From Catenaria anguillulae PL171 (lineage: Eukaryota > Blastocladiomycota > Blastocladiomycetes > Blastocladiales > Catenariaceae): a stretch of 64,000 nucleotides of DNA. A model generated the notes under the pieces. The model was given only the letters and a program-made list of their open reading frames with translations, did not search any database and was not told where the DNA came from. Below, piece by piece: positions 1 to 11,446 of this stretch (its first letter is position 1; every line of letters starts with the position of its first letter). A program made the position numbers and the translations under genes. The stretch is taken from positions 31,085 to 95,084 of the forward strand of contig MCFL01000090.1 of NCBI GenBank assembly GCA_002102555.1, in the 5' to 3' direction.

Positions 1-186
1 GTTGTGTAAAGCGAGCGTGAGCTGACCTCGCCAATGGAACAGGCAGGTGGGAGCAGCGGCGAATTGCAAGTGCACGACCTATAGTACATATTTACTTTGA
101 CTCTGGAAACCGTGGATTCATTCAAGACAACAAGCGCTATAAGGGCAACGTATTTCGCTCGCAAGTCCACACTCTTTGGCACCCTT

Positions 187-2124
187 CTATATCTCATGAC
201 ACCCTTTTGCGCTCTTGAGCGTTTCGAGCATACACGGACCATTGACGAGCCCAGAATTGATCCACCATCGGATCACGGAACTGCGATTCTTTGAGCGTTC
301 ACATCGAATGGAATTCCACAGCGCTTGCTCTGAAAAGAGAAACGACCATCCCGATTCCTTCAACCACCATTCAAGGACGAGCGCACGTCCATGGAAACTG
401 GCCAAGTCAATCGCTTTTGTGACTGTGCGCGGACTGGGGGCTGGAAGCTTGCGTTCTTGCCACCATTCGAGTACCGAAATCTGGCCCGACCTTGCCGCAG
501 CCTGAATCACAGTGTCCCTGTGTGGAGAGGTTTCCACCGCCGTAGAGATCCAGCCAAATGCATTAAAGAGGTCAAGAACACAGAGGGAAGCAAATTGTGC
601 TGCTTGCTCGAGGCATTCGCTGCGCACGGACTCCAGCATCCCCATACCGTTTAAATAAGTCAACATTTCCACATGTCCTTGTGCTGCACAGTCGGAGATG
701 ACTTGATTCATTTCCAGCATCTGGTTGAGATCGTTTGCATAGTCCCAGCATCGCTTACCAAACCGGGCAACGAGCCATTTCAAGCATGCAACCTGGTTGT
801 TCTCAATTACATCACTCACAATGAAAAAGAGAACGAGGTCGTGGGTTGTCTTTACCTTGATGACGTTCTGTAGCTCTTTTAAAAGATGGAGGTGCCCAAA
901 GCGACATGCTTGCCGCACAACCTGGCCAAATTGCCAATCGCTCATGGTCATCAAATCTCGCGAGACAATCAGGTCACAGCAACTTGAACCAAAAGCAGCC
1001 AACATAGCTGAGTCCTTGGGTACCCGGCCCAGCGCGATCATTTGCGCACTCGGCCCCACGAGCATTTGTTTGTACAAGCCGCACTTGTTCCACCATTCAA
1101 TCACAGCCACGTGTCGCTTTTTACAAGCATTAAGATACGCTTGAGGCGTGAATCGAAGCTCCAATCCAGAAAGGGCAAACCACTCAAGCACGGCCAAATG
1201 CCCGTTTCTGCTGGCCTCGTCCAGGGCCCATACCGAGTAGCGGAAAGACCCTGGGCCAGCATTTGCAAAGAACCAATCAAGTACATTGACGTGACCATTT
1301 TCCGCCGCACCGTCTACGCAATCCTCGACATCCGCTGGCAATGGCCACAGCATCTTGACAAACCAATCCAGGACAGTAACATGGCCACCACAACTTGCCG
1401 ATTCCCACATTTTGTCCGTGATCTCGGGATCAGACAAAGTCGCGTACCAATCAAGAGCATCTGTCCCTCCCAGTGCAACGGCAACCTCGAGTACAGTGAC
1501 AGGGTCGAAAACCGCTTCATTTTCAGATTTTTGATACAGATGCTCCAGAATGTCAGTATCTCCACGCTCAACAACCTTCTTGATCGAATCAATCGAAACC
1601 GCCGGCAAGTGGTGTCCCTGGCGAGTCCACCATTGGAGGACGTGAAAATGACCCGCCGCGATCGCACCATTGACAGCGTCCACGCTTGAGCTCGCCATCC
1701 AAAGCTCTGGATCCGTCTCGGGCATGCTTTTCCACCAGTCCAGCACAGTCAGATTACCCGCCATGCACGCGGCGGAAATGATTGCTTTGCCCAAGGCGTA
1801 ATGGTCCCGAGCGGGTTTCAGCAGCTTGAGAAAGCGAGAGTGCGCATGATCGCCTCCACGAAAGAGGCCAGTGAATCCCTTTCGGACATGATTAAAATCG
1901 TCCTTGATTGCAGTGCACAAGGCCGAGCAAAAGGCTGCAGGCACAACGGTTGGCGGTAAGACGTGGATGAGTGTGAGAAACGGTGTGTTCGGTTCATCGA
2001 GGGAGGCGATCACGGCGAGGACGAGTTCTTGCACGTTGAGCGGTAGGGTTGGTAAAGCGTCGCGGCGGGACATGGTGGATGGGTTGCTGAGAGTATTGGC
2101 ATGTGTCATGGCATTTTTATTCAT
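187..2124 (-). CDS. Ankyrin-type repeat protein with F-box-like N-terminus
   Basis: A single open frame of 645 residues. Degenerate ankyrin-like units fill most of it, each carrying a GH(V/L)xVLDWF or VLEWW core, for example NGHVNVLDWF and NGHLAVLEWF. The first 35 residues hold a short LPLNVQELVLAVIA helix that resembles the first helix of an F-box. The start at 2124 (MNKNAMTH) is preferred. The frame stays open to 2283, but that stretch does not look like protein. The next gene (2633-4528) and the gene at 43674-45617 are paralogs with the same length, leader and repeat style. Ankyrin repeats normally bind proteins, and with an F-box-like leader a substrate-adaptor role for a ubiquitin ligase is possible but not shown. 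Confidence 0.85.
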   Translation of the reverse strand: MNKNAMTHANTLSNPSTMSRRDALPTLPLNVQELVLAVIASLDEPNTPFLTLIHVLPPTVVPAAFCSALCTAIKDDFNHVRKGFTGLFRGGDHAHSRFLKLLKPARDHYALGKAIISAACMAGNLTVLDWWKSMPETDPELWMASSSVDAVNGAIAAGHFHVLQWWTRQGHHLPAVSIDSIKKVVERGDTDILEHLYQKSENEAVFDPVTVLEVAVALGGTDALDWYATLSDPEITDKMWESASCGGHVTVLDWFVKMLWPLPADVEDCVDGAAENGHVNVLDWFFANAGPGSFRYSVWALDEASRNGHLAVLEWFALSGLELRFTPQAYLNACKKRHVAVIEWWNKCGLYKQMLVGPSAQMIALGRVPKDSAMLAAFGSSCCDLIVSRDLMTMSDWQFGQVVRQACRFGHLHLLKELQNVIKVKTTHDLVLFFIVSDVIENNQVACLKWLVARFGKRCWDYANDLNQMLEMNQVISDCAAQGHVEMLTYLNGMGMLESVRSECLEQAAQFASLCVLDLFNAFGWISTAVETSPHRDTVIQAAARSGQISVLEWWQERKLPAPSPRTVTKAIDLASFHGRALVLEWWLKESGWSFLFSEQALWNSIRCERSKNRSSVIRWWINSGLVNGPCMLETLKSAKGCHEI

Positions 2125-2632
2125 GCTACTTGTCCCAAATATCCGCTGGCCGTCATGCCGACAGTGATCAACGGCCGCAGCCAACGATTGAGACAGCGAC
2201 AGAGCCAAGCCGTCGATCGGCCGTTGTGAGACTGAATCGCCTTCATCCGTCAACAGCACGCCCACAACCGTAAGGCATGACAAGGGAAATCATGCTTTGC
2301 CACCGATCCGAATCATCCATGCACCATTCTGTTGTGCCTCATAACTGCAGTGCTGTCCTGTTTGTTGTTTGTCATCGCCTGTCAAGGTAGAGGAAGAGAC
2401 GTTTTCCGTCGTTCCCTTTTTGGAAATGCGTCGCAGCAATCGAACGTATGTATCAATAGTTGAACCTGTCGGTATTTTCCTACTCTGACACTACTGCCGC
2501 ACGTCAACAATGAAGGAGCTGGACGCAAGCCTGTCGTTCTAATTGATTATGACAGCAAAGAACATTCTGTTGAGAGTGGAGGAAAACACACACAAGCAAA
2601 GCAAACGCAAAAGCAACACATTGAATCCAACT
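2125..2632. other. Intergenic, no gene recognised
   Basis: About 500 bp between two tandem minus-strand ankyrin genes. It should hold the promoter of the 187-2124 gene and the 3' UTR end of the 2633-4528 gene. Short frames here are fragmentary and I see no conserved domain, repeat or RNA gene. Confidence 0.5.
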
Positions 2633-4528
2633 TCATGTCGCCAATTGACGAGCTGCATCCTTGAGTGCTTCGATCATGAATGGACCGAAAACCAACCCAG
2701 AATCGATCCACCAACGAATCACACACTTTTGCCGCTTTTTGATGGCATCCCACAGTGCCAACTCGGTAAATTGAAACTCCATACCGGATTCCTTCCACCA
2801 TTGAAGCACAAGAGAGTACCCATTTGCACTTGCCTTGTCAATCAATCCTGATATGGCTTGCTTCGAGCTCGGGAAGGGTAAATTTGATTCCAACCACCAA
2901 TCAAGTACAACATACTGGCCGTTTTCGGCGGCAGCAACAACAAACGCTGTTTCAAGTGTACTGCTTTCCACTTTCGCAAACGCATCAAAACCATCAAACA
3001 GGTCGAGGAGATCCAGTCGGCCCCACTTTGCAGCCGCCTCAATGCAACGGCCAAGCAAGGAGACATTGACACGATCAATGGAGAGGAGAAACTGCATAAT
3101 TCCGCAATGACCATATTCAGCAGCTCCAATGATCTTGTTATCGAGGTCAGGACTATTCAACACCGTAGGTCCATACTTGTGGTGTATCCATCGAACAACA
3201 GCAACCTGATTCTCATGGATGGCCTGTTCAACAACCCGACACAGCTCAACTTGTGCAACGCGATCCAGGTACGGCCGCTGCCAGCGGGCAAAAAGCTGGA
3301 CATGGCCATGTCGGCCAGCATGAAAAAACACTTCTACAAGGACAGCATGTGATAGTTTGTCAAGAATTTTCTTGTCAATGAGCTCATCATAGCCAAAGGA
3401 TGCTAAAGTGACAACATCAGTTGGAACACGATTGAGAGCCCTGAGATGACCCAGGTTTCCAGACATGAGCTGCTTGTACAGCTTGCACTTTGCCCACCAT
3501 TGCACAATGTCTTTGCGGGCTTCCTTGTAAGCGTTAGAAACCGCGGCTGGGGTAAACTTGAGCTCCAAACCCGTGGTTGCAAACCAATTCAATACTGCCA
3601 AGTGCCCATTCAGACTCGCCATGTCCATGGCCCAAACAGAGTAGGCAAATTGGCCAGCAGGAACATGCTCGAAAAACCAGTCAAGAACACCAATGTGCCC
3701 AGCGCCAGCGGCAACATCAACACAATACTGAACGTGGCCCACCATGTCATGCCCCTGATCAAGTGCCCATTGCAAGATGCTTACATGACCTGCAGCGCTA
3801 GCCTGCTTCCACATTGAATAATCAAAGTCCATGTTTCCATCCAACTGCAAACACCAATCAAGAATGTTGACTCGGCCTGCTTTTGCAGCTTGATGCTTGA
3901 GTTTTGCCTGTTGCAAGTAGGGCAGCCCATCAGGATGCGCTTGAACCCACTTGAGTGTGTCAAGGTATCCATTGCCAGCCGCTTGCTCCAGCGCATTCGA
4001 TTCAATTGCAGCAATCGAGAAATCCATTGACCGCCACCAATCAAGCACACGCCGATGCCCGAAGGCGATTGCGCCATTGATGGCATACAAGCCGTCAAGC
4101 GTTGGCAAGGGCGACTCGGAGGGAGACCCATTCTTCACCTTCCACCATTCAAGCACATGCAGGTTATCGGAACGACATGCAGCGTCAAAAATCATGACCT
4201 CGCAATCATATCGAGCGCAAATGGGCCGGAGAATGGACAAGACGGCATCTTGTTGTGCCTGAGTGCTCTTACTGAAGAGGCAGACAAAAATGTCCCGGGC
4301 GCGATCGTAGTCTGCATTGGTCATGGCACAGATGGCCGAGCAAAATGCAGCAGGGATGATGGCAGGAGCGAGCACGTTGAGGAGGGAAACAAGGGGCACT
4401 TGGGCCTGTTGAGCAGTCACGGCAAGGATGAGTTCGACGACGTTGAGCGGCAGGCTCGGAGGCGGTGTGGCAGTGGATTCGGCCATGCTGCTGACGGTGA
4501 TGAGGTTGCTGGGAGTATCGTCATTCAT
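2633..4528 (-). CDS. Ankyrin-type repeat protein with F-box-like N-terminus
   Basis: A single open frame of 631 residues and a close paralog of the 187-2124 product. The leader LPLNVVELILAVTAQ (about residues 27-41) matches the F-box-like helix of the other two family members. Regular ankyrin-like units follow, with VLEWW, VLDWW, ILDWC and VLDWFF cores. One segment reads NGHLAVLNWFATTGLELKF and aligns almost residue for residue with the neighbour, so the pair arose by tandem duplication. The start at 4528 is the first Met and sits 170 bp from the divergently transcribed gene at 4699. No catalytic motif is visible; binding of other proteins is the expected role. Confidence 0.87.
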   Translation of the reverse strand: MNDDTPSNLITVSSMAESTATPPPSLPLNVVELILAVTAQQAQVPLVSLLNVLAPAIIPAAFCSAICAMTNADYDRARDIFVCLFSKSTQAQQDAVLSILRPICARYDCEVMIFDAACRSDNLHVLEWWKVKNGSPSESPLPTLDGLYAINGAIAFGHRRVLDWWRSMDFSIAAIESNALEQAAGNGYLDTLKWVQAHPDGLPYLQQAKLKHQAAKAGRVNILDWCLQLDGNMDFDYSMWKQASAAGHVSILQWALDQGHDMVGHVQYCVDVAAGAGHIGVLDWFFEHVPAGQFAYSVWAMDMASLNGHLAVLNWFATTGLELKFTPAAVSNAYKEARKDIVQWWAKCKLYKQLMSGNLGHLRALNRVPTDVVTLASFGYDELIDKKILDKLSHAVLVEVFFHAGRHGHVQLFARWQRPYLDRVAQVELCRVVEQAIHENQVAVVRWIHHKYGPTVLNSPDLDNKIIGAAEYGHCGIMQFLLSIDRVNVSLLGRCIEAAAKWGRLDLLDLFDGFDAFAKVESSTLETAFVVAAAENGQYVVLDWWLESNLPFPSSKQAISGLIDKASANGYSLVLQWWKESGMEFQFTELALWDAIKKRQKCVIRWWIDSGLVFGPFMIEALKDAARQLAT

Positions 4529-4698
4529 TGCGTGCCTGCATGGTGTGCTGATATTGGCCTTTTTCCTTGCAGGGTCGCAATCTATCGATCGGCCGGAGCC
4601 GCCCTCACCTGCCGCCGGCCGTCGTTAACGCAAAGATGCGTGTGCGTATCTATGGGGCCCTCGCTTCGACTTCCCGACGAGGCGACAATGTCATTGCA
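4529..4698. promoter_or_regulatory. Shared divergent promoter region
   Basis: Only about 170 bp separate the start codon of the minus-strand ankyrin gene (4528) from the preferred start of the plus-strand array paralog (4699). Both promoters must lie here or overlap the 5' ends. No convincing TATA box is visible. The limits follow from the two chosen start codons, and in-frame upstream ATGs at 4567 and 4636 would shorten the gap. Confidence 0.35.
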
Positions 4699-7045
4699 AT
4701 GAGTTCACTCGATGCAATCATGTCTGATGAGCACAAGTCAACGCTGCCGCCGTCAGCAACCGGCCCGGCCCCCGTTTGCCAGGCTTGCGGTTGTCGGTGT
4801 GGACAAACGTTGGTCTCTCACGGCCAACCGGCGGTCCAGAGCCAAACCGATCACTCACAGGTCCTTGTCCTTGTCGTCCCCGAGTCCCATTTCACTTGCA
4901 CTGGCGACGGCGACTCCATTTCCAATCAAGTCCTCGCCCTTGCCAGGGAGACGTTTGGCAACGCTTTGATCGAGCCTCACCAATTGCACATCAAGTCGCT
5001 TGTGGACGAGGATACCTCTGCAACCCACCGGGCTCCACAAGTCGAAATTGATCCTGCCACCGTGCCATTGCCTCCGTCGCCGCTCTTGACGGCCGCCGAG
5101 CTCGACGACCCTGTTGATTGCCCCGACCTCGGCCACGAAAACGACAATGAGCTGCCCGAGGCTAGCTCGCCGCTCACGGACTCGCTTCATGCTCAAGTCG
5201 TTCAAGCGCATGACAGCGACCTGAAGCCGTCTTCAAACCATCATGCGGAACCGGCGGCGAAACCATCACCTGCGTCTCGCCTGCCCGAAGCGTCACCCGA
5301 CATGTACCGCATCATCCTGAGCAACCTCGTGCCGACCGTGACCAATGACCAAATCTACAGCCTCACCTTCCCGTACTCGCTGCTCGTTCGCGGGGCCACC
5401 TTTTACCCGCCTCGCCCGACCGAACCGGGCGGTCCAATGGCTCGGTCTGTCATGTTTGGGTTCCGCGACCATAACTCGGCAACAAAGCTCGCCAATTGGT
5501 TGATTCAAGGTCAGGCGGGCGGCCGGTTGCCTGAAATGGTTGCGCCGTTTGGTTTCGCCAACATTTCCCCTGTTATGCGGCCCGTGTTGCCAGAGCCAGA
5601 GCCACTGGTCAAAGACACTGCACCATCAGAGCAAAACAGCGAAGCCCCTTCGATTGATCTCGATCTTGCGGCTCGCGCTGCCAAGGCCGGTTTGCCCAAC
5701 GGTATACTTTCTTTTGCTGCGTGTCATGACTCTCTGTATTCGGATAAGCTCCTGATACACATTGCTTGTCCATGTAGGCTCCTCCAAGCAGGAATCACAA
5801 GCTCCCAAATCAACTACTCGCCGGCCAATCGCATCCATCATTACCGATTCCGACCACCGTCTTCAAGTCTTCAATCTCCTCGCCACTCGCTCCGAGTCAG
5901 ACATTCTATCTCTCATTCCGGAGCACATTCAGCTCACAGCTGCCGTTTTCCAACCCCCCACCATGGCTGGTCCCAACCGGCAACTCAAGCAATCCGTCAC
6001 TCTTGGATTTGCCAACGCTGCAGATGCCCTTGCGTGCTACCACTGGATCCAGAATCTCCTGACCAATGGCATGTTGGCGGATTATCTGGTTCCCGATACC
6101 AAGATTTGTGCGGCCCCGCCGTTGCAACCGAAAACGATTCATCCGAGGCCCGAACCTTTACCCGCACCCGCACTCGCGACTGCTCAATCTCAATCGATGG
6201 CACCCACTTTCCCATACCCTTCGCACATGTCTTTCCAGCCTCAACCCCAACCGCAGCAGCAACAATTGCAATCGCAATCACAACCGCCTCCCATGTGGCC
6301 ATACCCGCCTGCTTTCCAAAATTCCGTCTGGGCCGTCCCTGTGAATGCAGTCCCACTCCAGCCTGTCAGCGGATATTACCAGCAGCCACAGGCCTCACGC
6401 CCGCCCACCTCACCGACCTACTTTTCCGCCGCGCCGTCCGCGGCTCCGCCATGCGTGGACAACCGGCACATTTCGCACGCCAGACTGAATCAGCCAGGAG
6501 CGCTTCCCTCGCCTCCATCGTCCATGTCGTCTGCGTCGCCACAGCCCGCTGACCCAATGCCGCCCAAATCTGCTCCGGCGCCACAAACCAACAACCCTTT
6601 GTCGGCACTCGCGTCCGCGTCCGCACCCACCTCGGCTCCTATTTCGCCACCCATCACACCAACCGTTACGCCTGTTCCGCGCAATCCGTCGCCCGAACCG
6701 CAACCAGCCGACCCCACACCTCGGGCGGCCGATTCTGTTTCCGGCAACGACGAGTTTGGCATCACCATTCACGGCATCAACCCGTTGGCCTCCGTGTCTG
6801 CGGTCCTTGGCACCGTTCTCGACCCGTTGCGTGGCCGCGTAAGCCCGATTCGCATTCAGCAAACGGGCGTGCACCCAATGCTCGACACGGAGGATGTGCA
6901 AGTGGAAGCGCGCGGGGTTAGGTTTGTGTTTGCGAGCGACGATGACGCAAAGCTGTTTGTCAGGCATGTGTTTGAGGCGAATTTGGATGGGGAATTGAGC
7001 GAGATTACGGCGGCTGGGTGTCGGTTGAAGGTGGTCAAGGGGTGA
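4699..7045 (+). CDS. Array paralog 1: modular RRM-like repeat protein (N-R-R-C)
   Basis: Two exons, 4699-5701 and 5778-7045, give 756 residues. The 76-bp phase-1 intron (GTATAC to ATGTAG) joins frames exactly. A Cys cluster (CQACGCRC) precedes the N-terminal module VLVLVVPES...LALARETF. Two internal modules follow: MYRIILSNL...FGFRDHNSATKLANWL in exon 1 and HRLQVFNL...LGFANAADALACYHWI in exon 2. A long Pro/Gln/Ser linker leads to the C-terminal module EFGITIHGINP...GVRFVFASDDDAKLF...CRLKVVKG. In-frame ATGs at 4567 and 4636 are alternatives, but 4699 gives a start like those of sister genes. The internal modules look like divergent RRM folds. I do not recognise the family, and the function is unknown. 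Confidence 0.82.
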
Positions 7046-7288
7046 ATCACGAGTGCGATTGTGTGTACCGGTATTATGATACATAGGCCCAGCATCATGG
7101 CTCTGTGTTCCAGCGGGAGTACATACTGTAGTTCTGACAATAGAAAATGCCACTTCGATCTTCTGATGGTTTTCATTGCAAACTATAGTTGTGGGCGATA
7201 TGAAAACATCAATTGAGTCCATTAATGATACTTAGACCATGGCCTGCCAAGTCAACGGCCGGACGCATACCATCCGACACTTGATGCA

Positions 7289-9680
7289 ATGATCCACTCC
7301 TCGTATCCTAACCCGTACCTCATCTCGGTGCCCTTGACATACGCCCAAGGCCATGGCCACGGCCACGCCAATGATCAACAGTACAGCTACGGCCCCGGTC
7401 CCGGACATCAATGGGGACCATCCCCTTCGACGGCCACCAACGGAAACGGAAACGGACATGCTTCCTCCTCATATGGTGGGCCGCCGCCTCTGCCGCCCCC
7501 GCCGCCACAGCAGCCCAGTGTACTCGTGATCCTGCCGCCGGCATACCAAAAAGTCAACTTTGGGCGGGTGCTCGACTTGGCCCGGTCGGCCTTCCAGCAG
7601 CCAAACGTTGGCCTCGACGACCTCAACTTGCGGTTCGCGTGGGTGGCAGAGGCTGACCTCATGGTAAGCAACACCGCGACTGCAAACGAAACCGCTGCCT
7701 CCATGCGCAACTCCTCGTTCCAGCAACCGCAAGGTCAAGGTCAAGGGCAAGGTCAAGGTCAAGGTCAAGGTGGAGTTGCAAGCAACGGCAACGGCTCAAG
7801 CACTACAGAATCGCGTGATTTCTTCAGTCATCCTGTTCAGAAACACTTTGCTCGTCCTTATCTTGTGCCTCCTCCCGCTCCACAACAACATTATCCGCAG
7901 TATCATGCGGCGGCCACATCTATTGTGACGCCCGTCACTCCCGACATGCACCACGTTGTCCTGTCTAACCTGTCGCCATCCACCTCCGATGATCATCTGC
8001 TACACCTCATCACGCCCTTCCGTGCCATGCTCACGGGTTTCACATTGGCTGCCGCCTCACAATCGTCGCTCTCGGCCGCTTTTGGGTTCCGTGACCGTGG
8101 ATCGGCCGAATCATGCTACGGATGGCTTGTGCACCAAGGAATGGGCCACGCAGCAGTGGCCAATCTGGCCGTGTCGGGAATGGCTGTCAGCGTGCGACTG
8201 TATCACCCGGCAGGCCTGGGTGCACAGGCACGACCCACGTCGGCACATTATGTCGTGCCTCCCCAGCAGGCGCAGCCTATGCCGCCGCCACAGACCCCGC
8301 TGGAAAAGGCACAGGTGCATTTGAGGGCTGCGCGTACGTCCACTAGTGGACTCTTGCTGTGATTGGTTGCTTTTTACTCACACATCCAGCTGGCTTGTAG
8401 AAGCCGCAATTCATCCTGGCAAAGTGCCTGGCAGCTTCGCGAGCGCCGCAAACTATCGACCGCAAGCTCCAGCGCCTCATCCGCCCTCCCCGCCTCCATC
8501 GTCCTCGTTGCAATCGCCCGATCTGCAAGACGCAAACGTCGATGCGACATCCAAGTGGACTGAGCCGGCGTCGCCAGCGATCATTTCCGTTGCAAATCGC
8601 GACCTGGCCGAACCCGTTTCGCCTGCACAGCAGGTGCTCGCCACCTCTCGGTCCTTTATTACCGAGGTGGCCACGCCCGAGCCTCCGTCGCCCACACCGC
8701 CGAGCCCTCAAAAGAGCAAACCAGCTCCTCCGCAACCTGCACCTGTCGCGCCGACATTATCCATTGTGGATGCAGCCTCTCAAGAAGCGCGCGCGCCATC
8801 GGAACCACTCGCTGCCGTCCCTGAGCCTCGAGCCGCAGATTCGGCACTCTTGGCACTGCTATCGCAACTCAATGTGCGTCGAAACTCGACAGAACTCGCC
8901 TCGGACAGTCCTAGATCGGATGCGGTCACGGTCACACACAAGGATCCGTCCTCGCTTGCGTTGATTTCACTACTGACTGGTTCCCAGGCCGCGGATGGCA
9001 ACGCACGGGTTCCAACAGAAGCGAAACCCGATGCCGCATCACCAGCGCCTGCTGCTGCCCCTGGCGACACAAGTGAACTGTTGGCGATACCGGTTGAAGA
9101 ATCCAAGGCGTCACCGGCTCGACCTGACCCTGAACTGCCTGCTACCCCACCACCCACCACCCAACCGAAACGAGAGCCCACCTCACCGCCGCCCGCAGGG
9201 CCTGCGCGCCCACTGCCTCCGGCGCTCAATCTCGATACCCGCGCACCCATAGCGTTGACCTCACCGCCCATCACATCCCCAGCGCCTCCGGCTTCCACTC
9301 CCATTCCGGCTCCGGCTCACGCTTTCGCTACTGCTCCAGTAGCACCAAAACCAACTCCGACCTACTCGGTCAACATCCTGGGCATCAACCCATCCACGAG
9401 TGTAGCCCAAGTGCTCAGCCTGTTTATTGACCCGGTGCGTGACCAATTTGGGCCCGTGCGCATACAGCAGCTGGGCGTGTGGCGGTCGACAAAGGACGGC
9501 GACAACAAGAAGCCTGCACGTGGGGTAAGGTTTGTGTTTGAGAGCGAGGAAAAGGCCAGTGGGTACTTTGATCAGGTGACGATTTGGGACAAGGTTGGGG
9601 TGTTGAGTGAGGTGAGGGCGGACGGGTGGGAGTTGCGCATCCAACCAGAGACGTCCGTGGGAGGTGCCCCTGGCCCTTGA
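7289..9680 (+). CDS. Array paralog 2: modular RRM-like repeat protein (N-R-C)
   Basis: Exons 7289-8333 and 8401-9680 give 774 residues, with a 67-bp phase-1 intron (GTACGT to CTTGTAG). After a His/Gly/Pro-rich leader comes the N-terminal module SVLVILPPAYQKV...VLDLARSAF...LNLRFAWV. A QG dipeptide run follows, then one internal module (HHVVLSNLSPSTSDD...FGFRDRGSAESCYGWL). Exon 2 is a low-complexity Pro/Ala/Ser linker of about 300 residues ending in the C-terminal module TYSVNILGINP...GVRFVFESEEKASGYF...WELRIQPE. The intron lies just after the internal module, much as in paralog 1 upstream, which is transcribed in the same direction. Role unknown. RNA or protein binding is the most that the fold suggests. 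Confidence 0.82.
7731..7770 (+). repeat. GGTCAA hexamer microsatellite
   Basis: Near-perfect tandem copies of GGTCAA (one GGGCAA variant) inside paralog 2. They encode a (QG)n dipeptide run. The hexamer unit keeps the frame when copies are gained or lost. Confidence 0.9.
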
Positions 9681-9949
9681 GTGGTCCGCATGTCGAGTAT
9701 GTATGGGCGTTGTGAGAGCCGGCAGAGTGTCGTGTTTCGGTCGTGATGTGCATGAATCAATGATTTCAGTAACCCATAAGTTCACTTGGCAACCTTTCGC
9801 AATGCCCATTTCCCCGCCATGATGGGTAGATCCGAGTCTCACACATCGCTGGCTTCGCCCCTTGCGCTTGCCCTCGCGCACCACCACGGCCGCGTCGACG
9901 GCCAAAGTGATCTCACAAATGGCCTTGACAAAGGGTGCTCGGCGACGTG

Positions 9950-10592
9950 CGGATGCCAAGGCAACGGGCAACAGCCGCAAGTGCTCGTGATTCTGCCGCC
10001 AGCCTTCAAGAACACAAGACTTGACCGCATCCTCACCGCTGCGCTCGTAGGAAAAACTTAGCATGATGCGCCGGGCGAGGGCAACTCGCAGGCCGATATG
10101 AGCAGGGGGATAGAATGTCGCACCTGAGAGCTCGTCCATGTGGGGTTGCACGAGCGTGAGGATGGTAGCGTCGTACGGGTGCGGTTGAAGATTGGTAATG
10201 ATGAGGCGGAACGAATTGTGCGGCACGGGCGGCAACATGGCGGGTGGGGCGGTGGGTGGCGCCGAATGATTGATGGAGGAACGGACCGTAGCTGTCGTCG
10301 AGTGAGTGAAAGATGTAGGAACACTTTGAACTAAAGAGGGTGAACCACACAGTCCCGTGTCGGGGACTGGAATGAGCAGAAGGTTGGGGCTGTGACTGCT
10401 GTTGGTGATTGGGGCATAATCCCGAACGATCCGTGACGGATGCACAGTCTTCTGGAGCAGCACGCCAGATGCCCGATCCGACAGGCCTTGGACAGAAGGT
10501 ACTGCAACCCGCCGACCACTGCTTGCTTGGAGCGAACTGACCAGTGGCTGCACCGGAGAGCCGGTTATCGCCTCATTGGTGCTGGAGGACAT
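9950..10592. pseudogene. Rearranged array-family remnant, two pieces head to head
   Basis: On the plus strand, roughly 9960-10047 encodes the start of an N-terminal module (QVLVILPPAFKNTRLDRIL), preceded by a Cys cluster (CSATCGC) like that of paralog 1. It stops abruptly. From about 10050 to 10592, the minus strand encodes a linker and most of an internal module (SFRLIITNLQPHPYDAT...SGATFYPPAHIG...RRIMLSFS). The two pieces face each other and meet near 10048, so an inversion or a join of two broken copies is the simplest reading. The minus-strand frame stays open to 9261 beneath the 3' end of paralog 2, but that continuation is antisense to a conserved C-terminal module and is not considered coding. 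Confidence 0.7.
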
Positions 10593-11446
10593 CGGCCAAG
10601 GGTTAACTCACCACAATCGAGAGAAGAGCTCAATTGCCCATCATCGTACCAAGTCGTTTCCCAGTAGTTCCTGGCCAATTGCGACCTCCTCACACACATG
10701 AGTTGCGCAACGACTTGGTTGAGCTCAAGACTAGGATCATGAAACGCGCTCTGGGTGAGATCCTGTGACACTTTGGTGGGACACACGCCCGTGTATTTTC
10801 CACGGCGGTAAAACAACCAATACCCTTGGTGGATCATCAGCGACCGATTCCAAGTCTTTCGATTTAATGGATGCGGTAGCGTGATGCCGCCTCGGCGAGC
10901 AAATCAGAGGGACCGGCTGGAATTGACGTGCCAGTTCGGAGCGGTACAGCCTCGACGGAAGTCGGCGAAAGCCATTGCTCAGATTGAATTGTAAATGATT
11001 GCGTCATACCAGCCTGAGCACATGTATGACAGGATCTTGCAACGTTGAGACCTGACCTCGGATTGCCTATGCCCCGGTGCCATCCTCCTTTTGGCTCCTT
11101 TTAACGCTCGCAGGGCGCTAGGTATCAAGTTCGTCGTCAAGATCTTCAGGTTGTTATTGACATGCATGTTCCGGAAATTCAAATTCCTTCGTGGAAGTAT
11201 CGTTCATCGGACCGACGGCATACTTGACAGACAAAGCCACTCCATCATGCCATGGAGCCATGTTTTTGACCATTTCTCTGCGAATCGCATTGGGCAACGG
11301 TGCGACTTTGCCTGAGCGAGGTGAGGAAACGAACAGCCATGTTGAGAGGTATACATCGAACGAAACAAATGACCGAACAACGGAACGCCTGCGCTAACAA
11401 CGGTCGCAATCCAACAGGCAATCGCTGCTGTTTGCCCGTCAGTGAC
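10593..11446. other. Intergenic with one weak small ORF
   Basis: A minus-strand frame, 10565-10837, encodes 90 residues starting MIHQGYWLFYRRGKYTG and including RNYWETTWYDDGQ. It looks protein-like but matches nothing I know. A GTGAGT and a CCAG 30 bp apart (about 10580-10611) could join it to the frame of the neighbouring remnant, though this is very short for an intron. From 10838 to 11446 I see nothing recognisable beyond the 3' side of paralog 3. Confidence 0.3.

Noticed and set aside
6410-7222. 270-codon minus-strand frame
   Set aside because: Arg/Gly-rich shadow of the 3' part of array paralog 1; no protein-like features.
9261-9950. Continuation of the minus-strand frame under array paralog 2
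   Set aside because: The opposite strand encodes the conserved C-terminal module of paralog 2. The antisense peptide has no domain.
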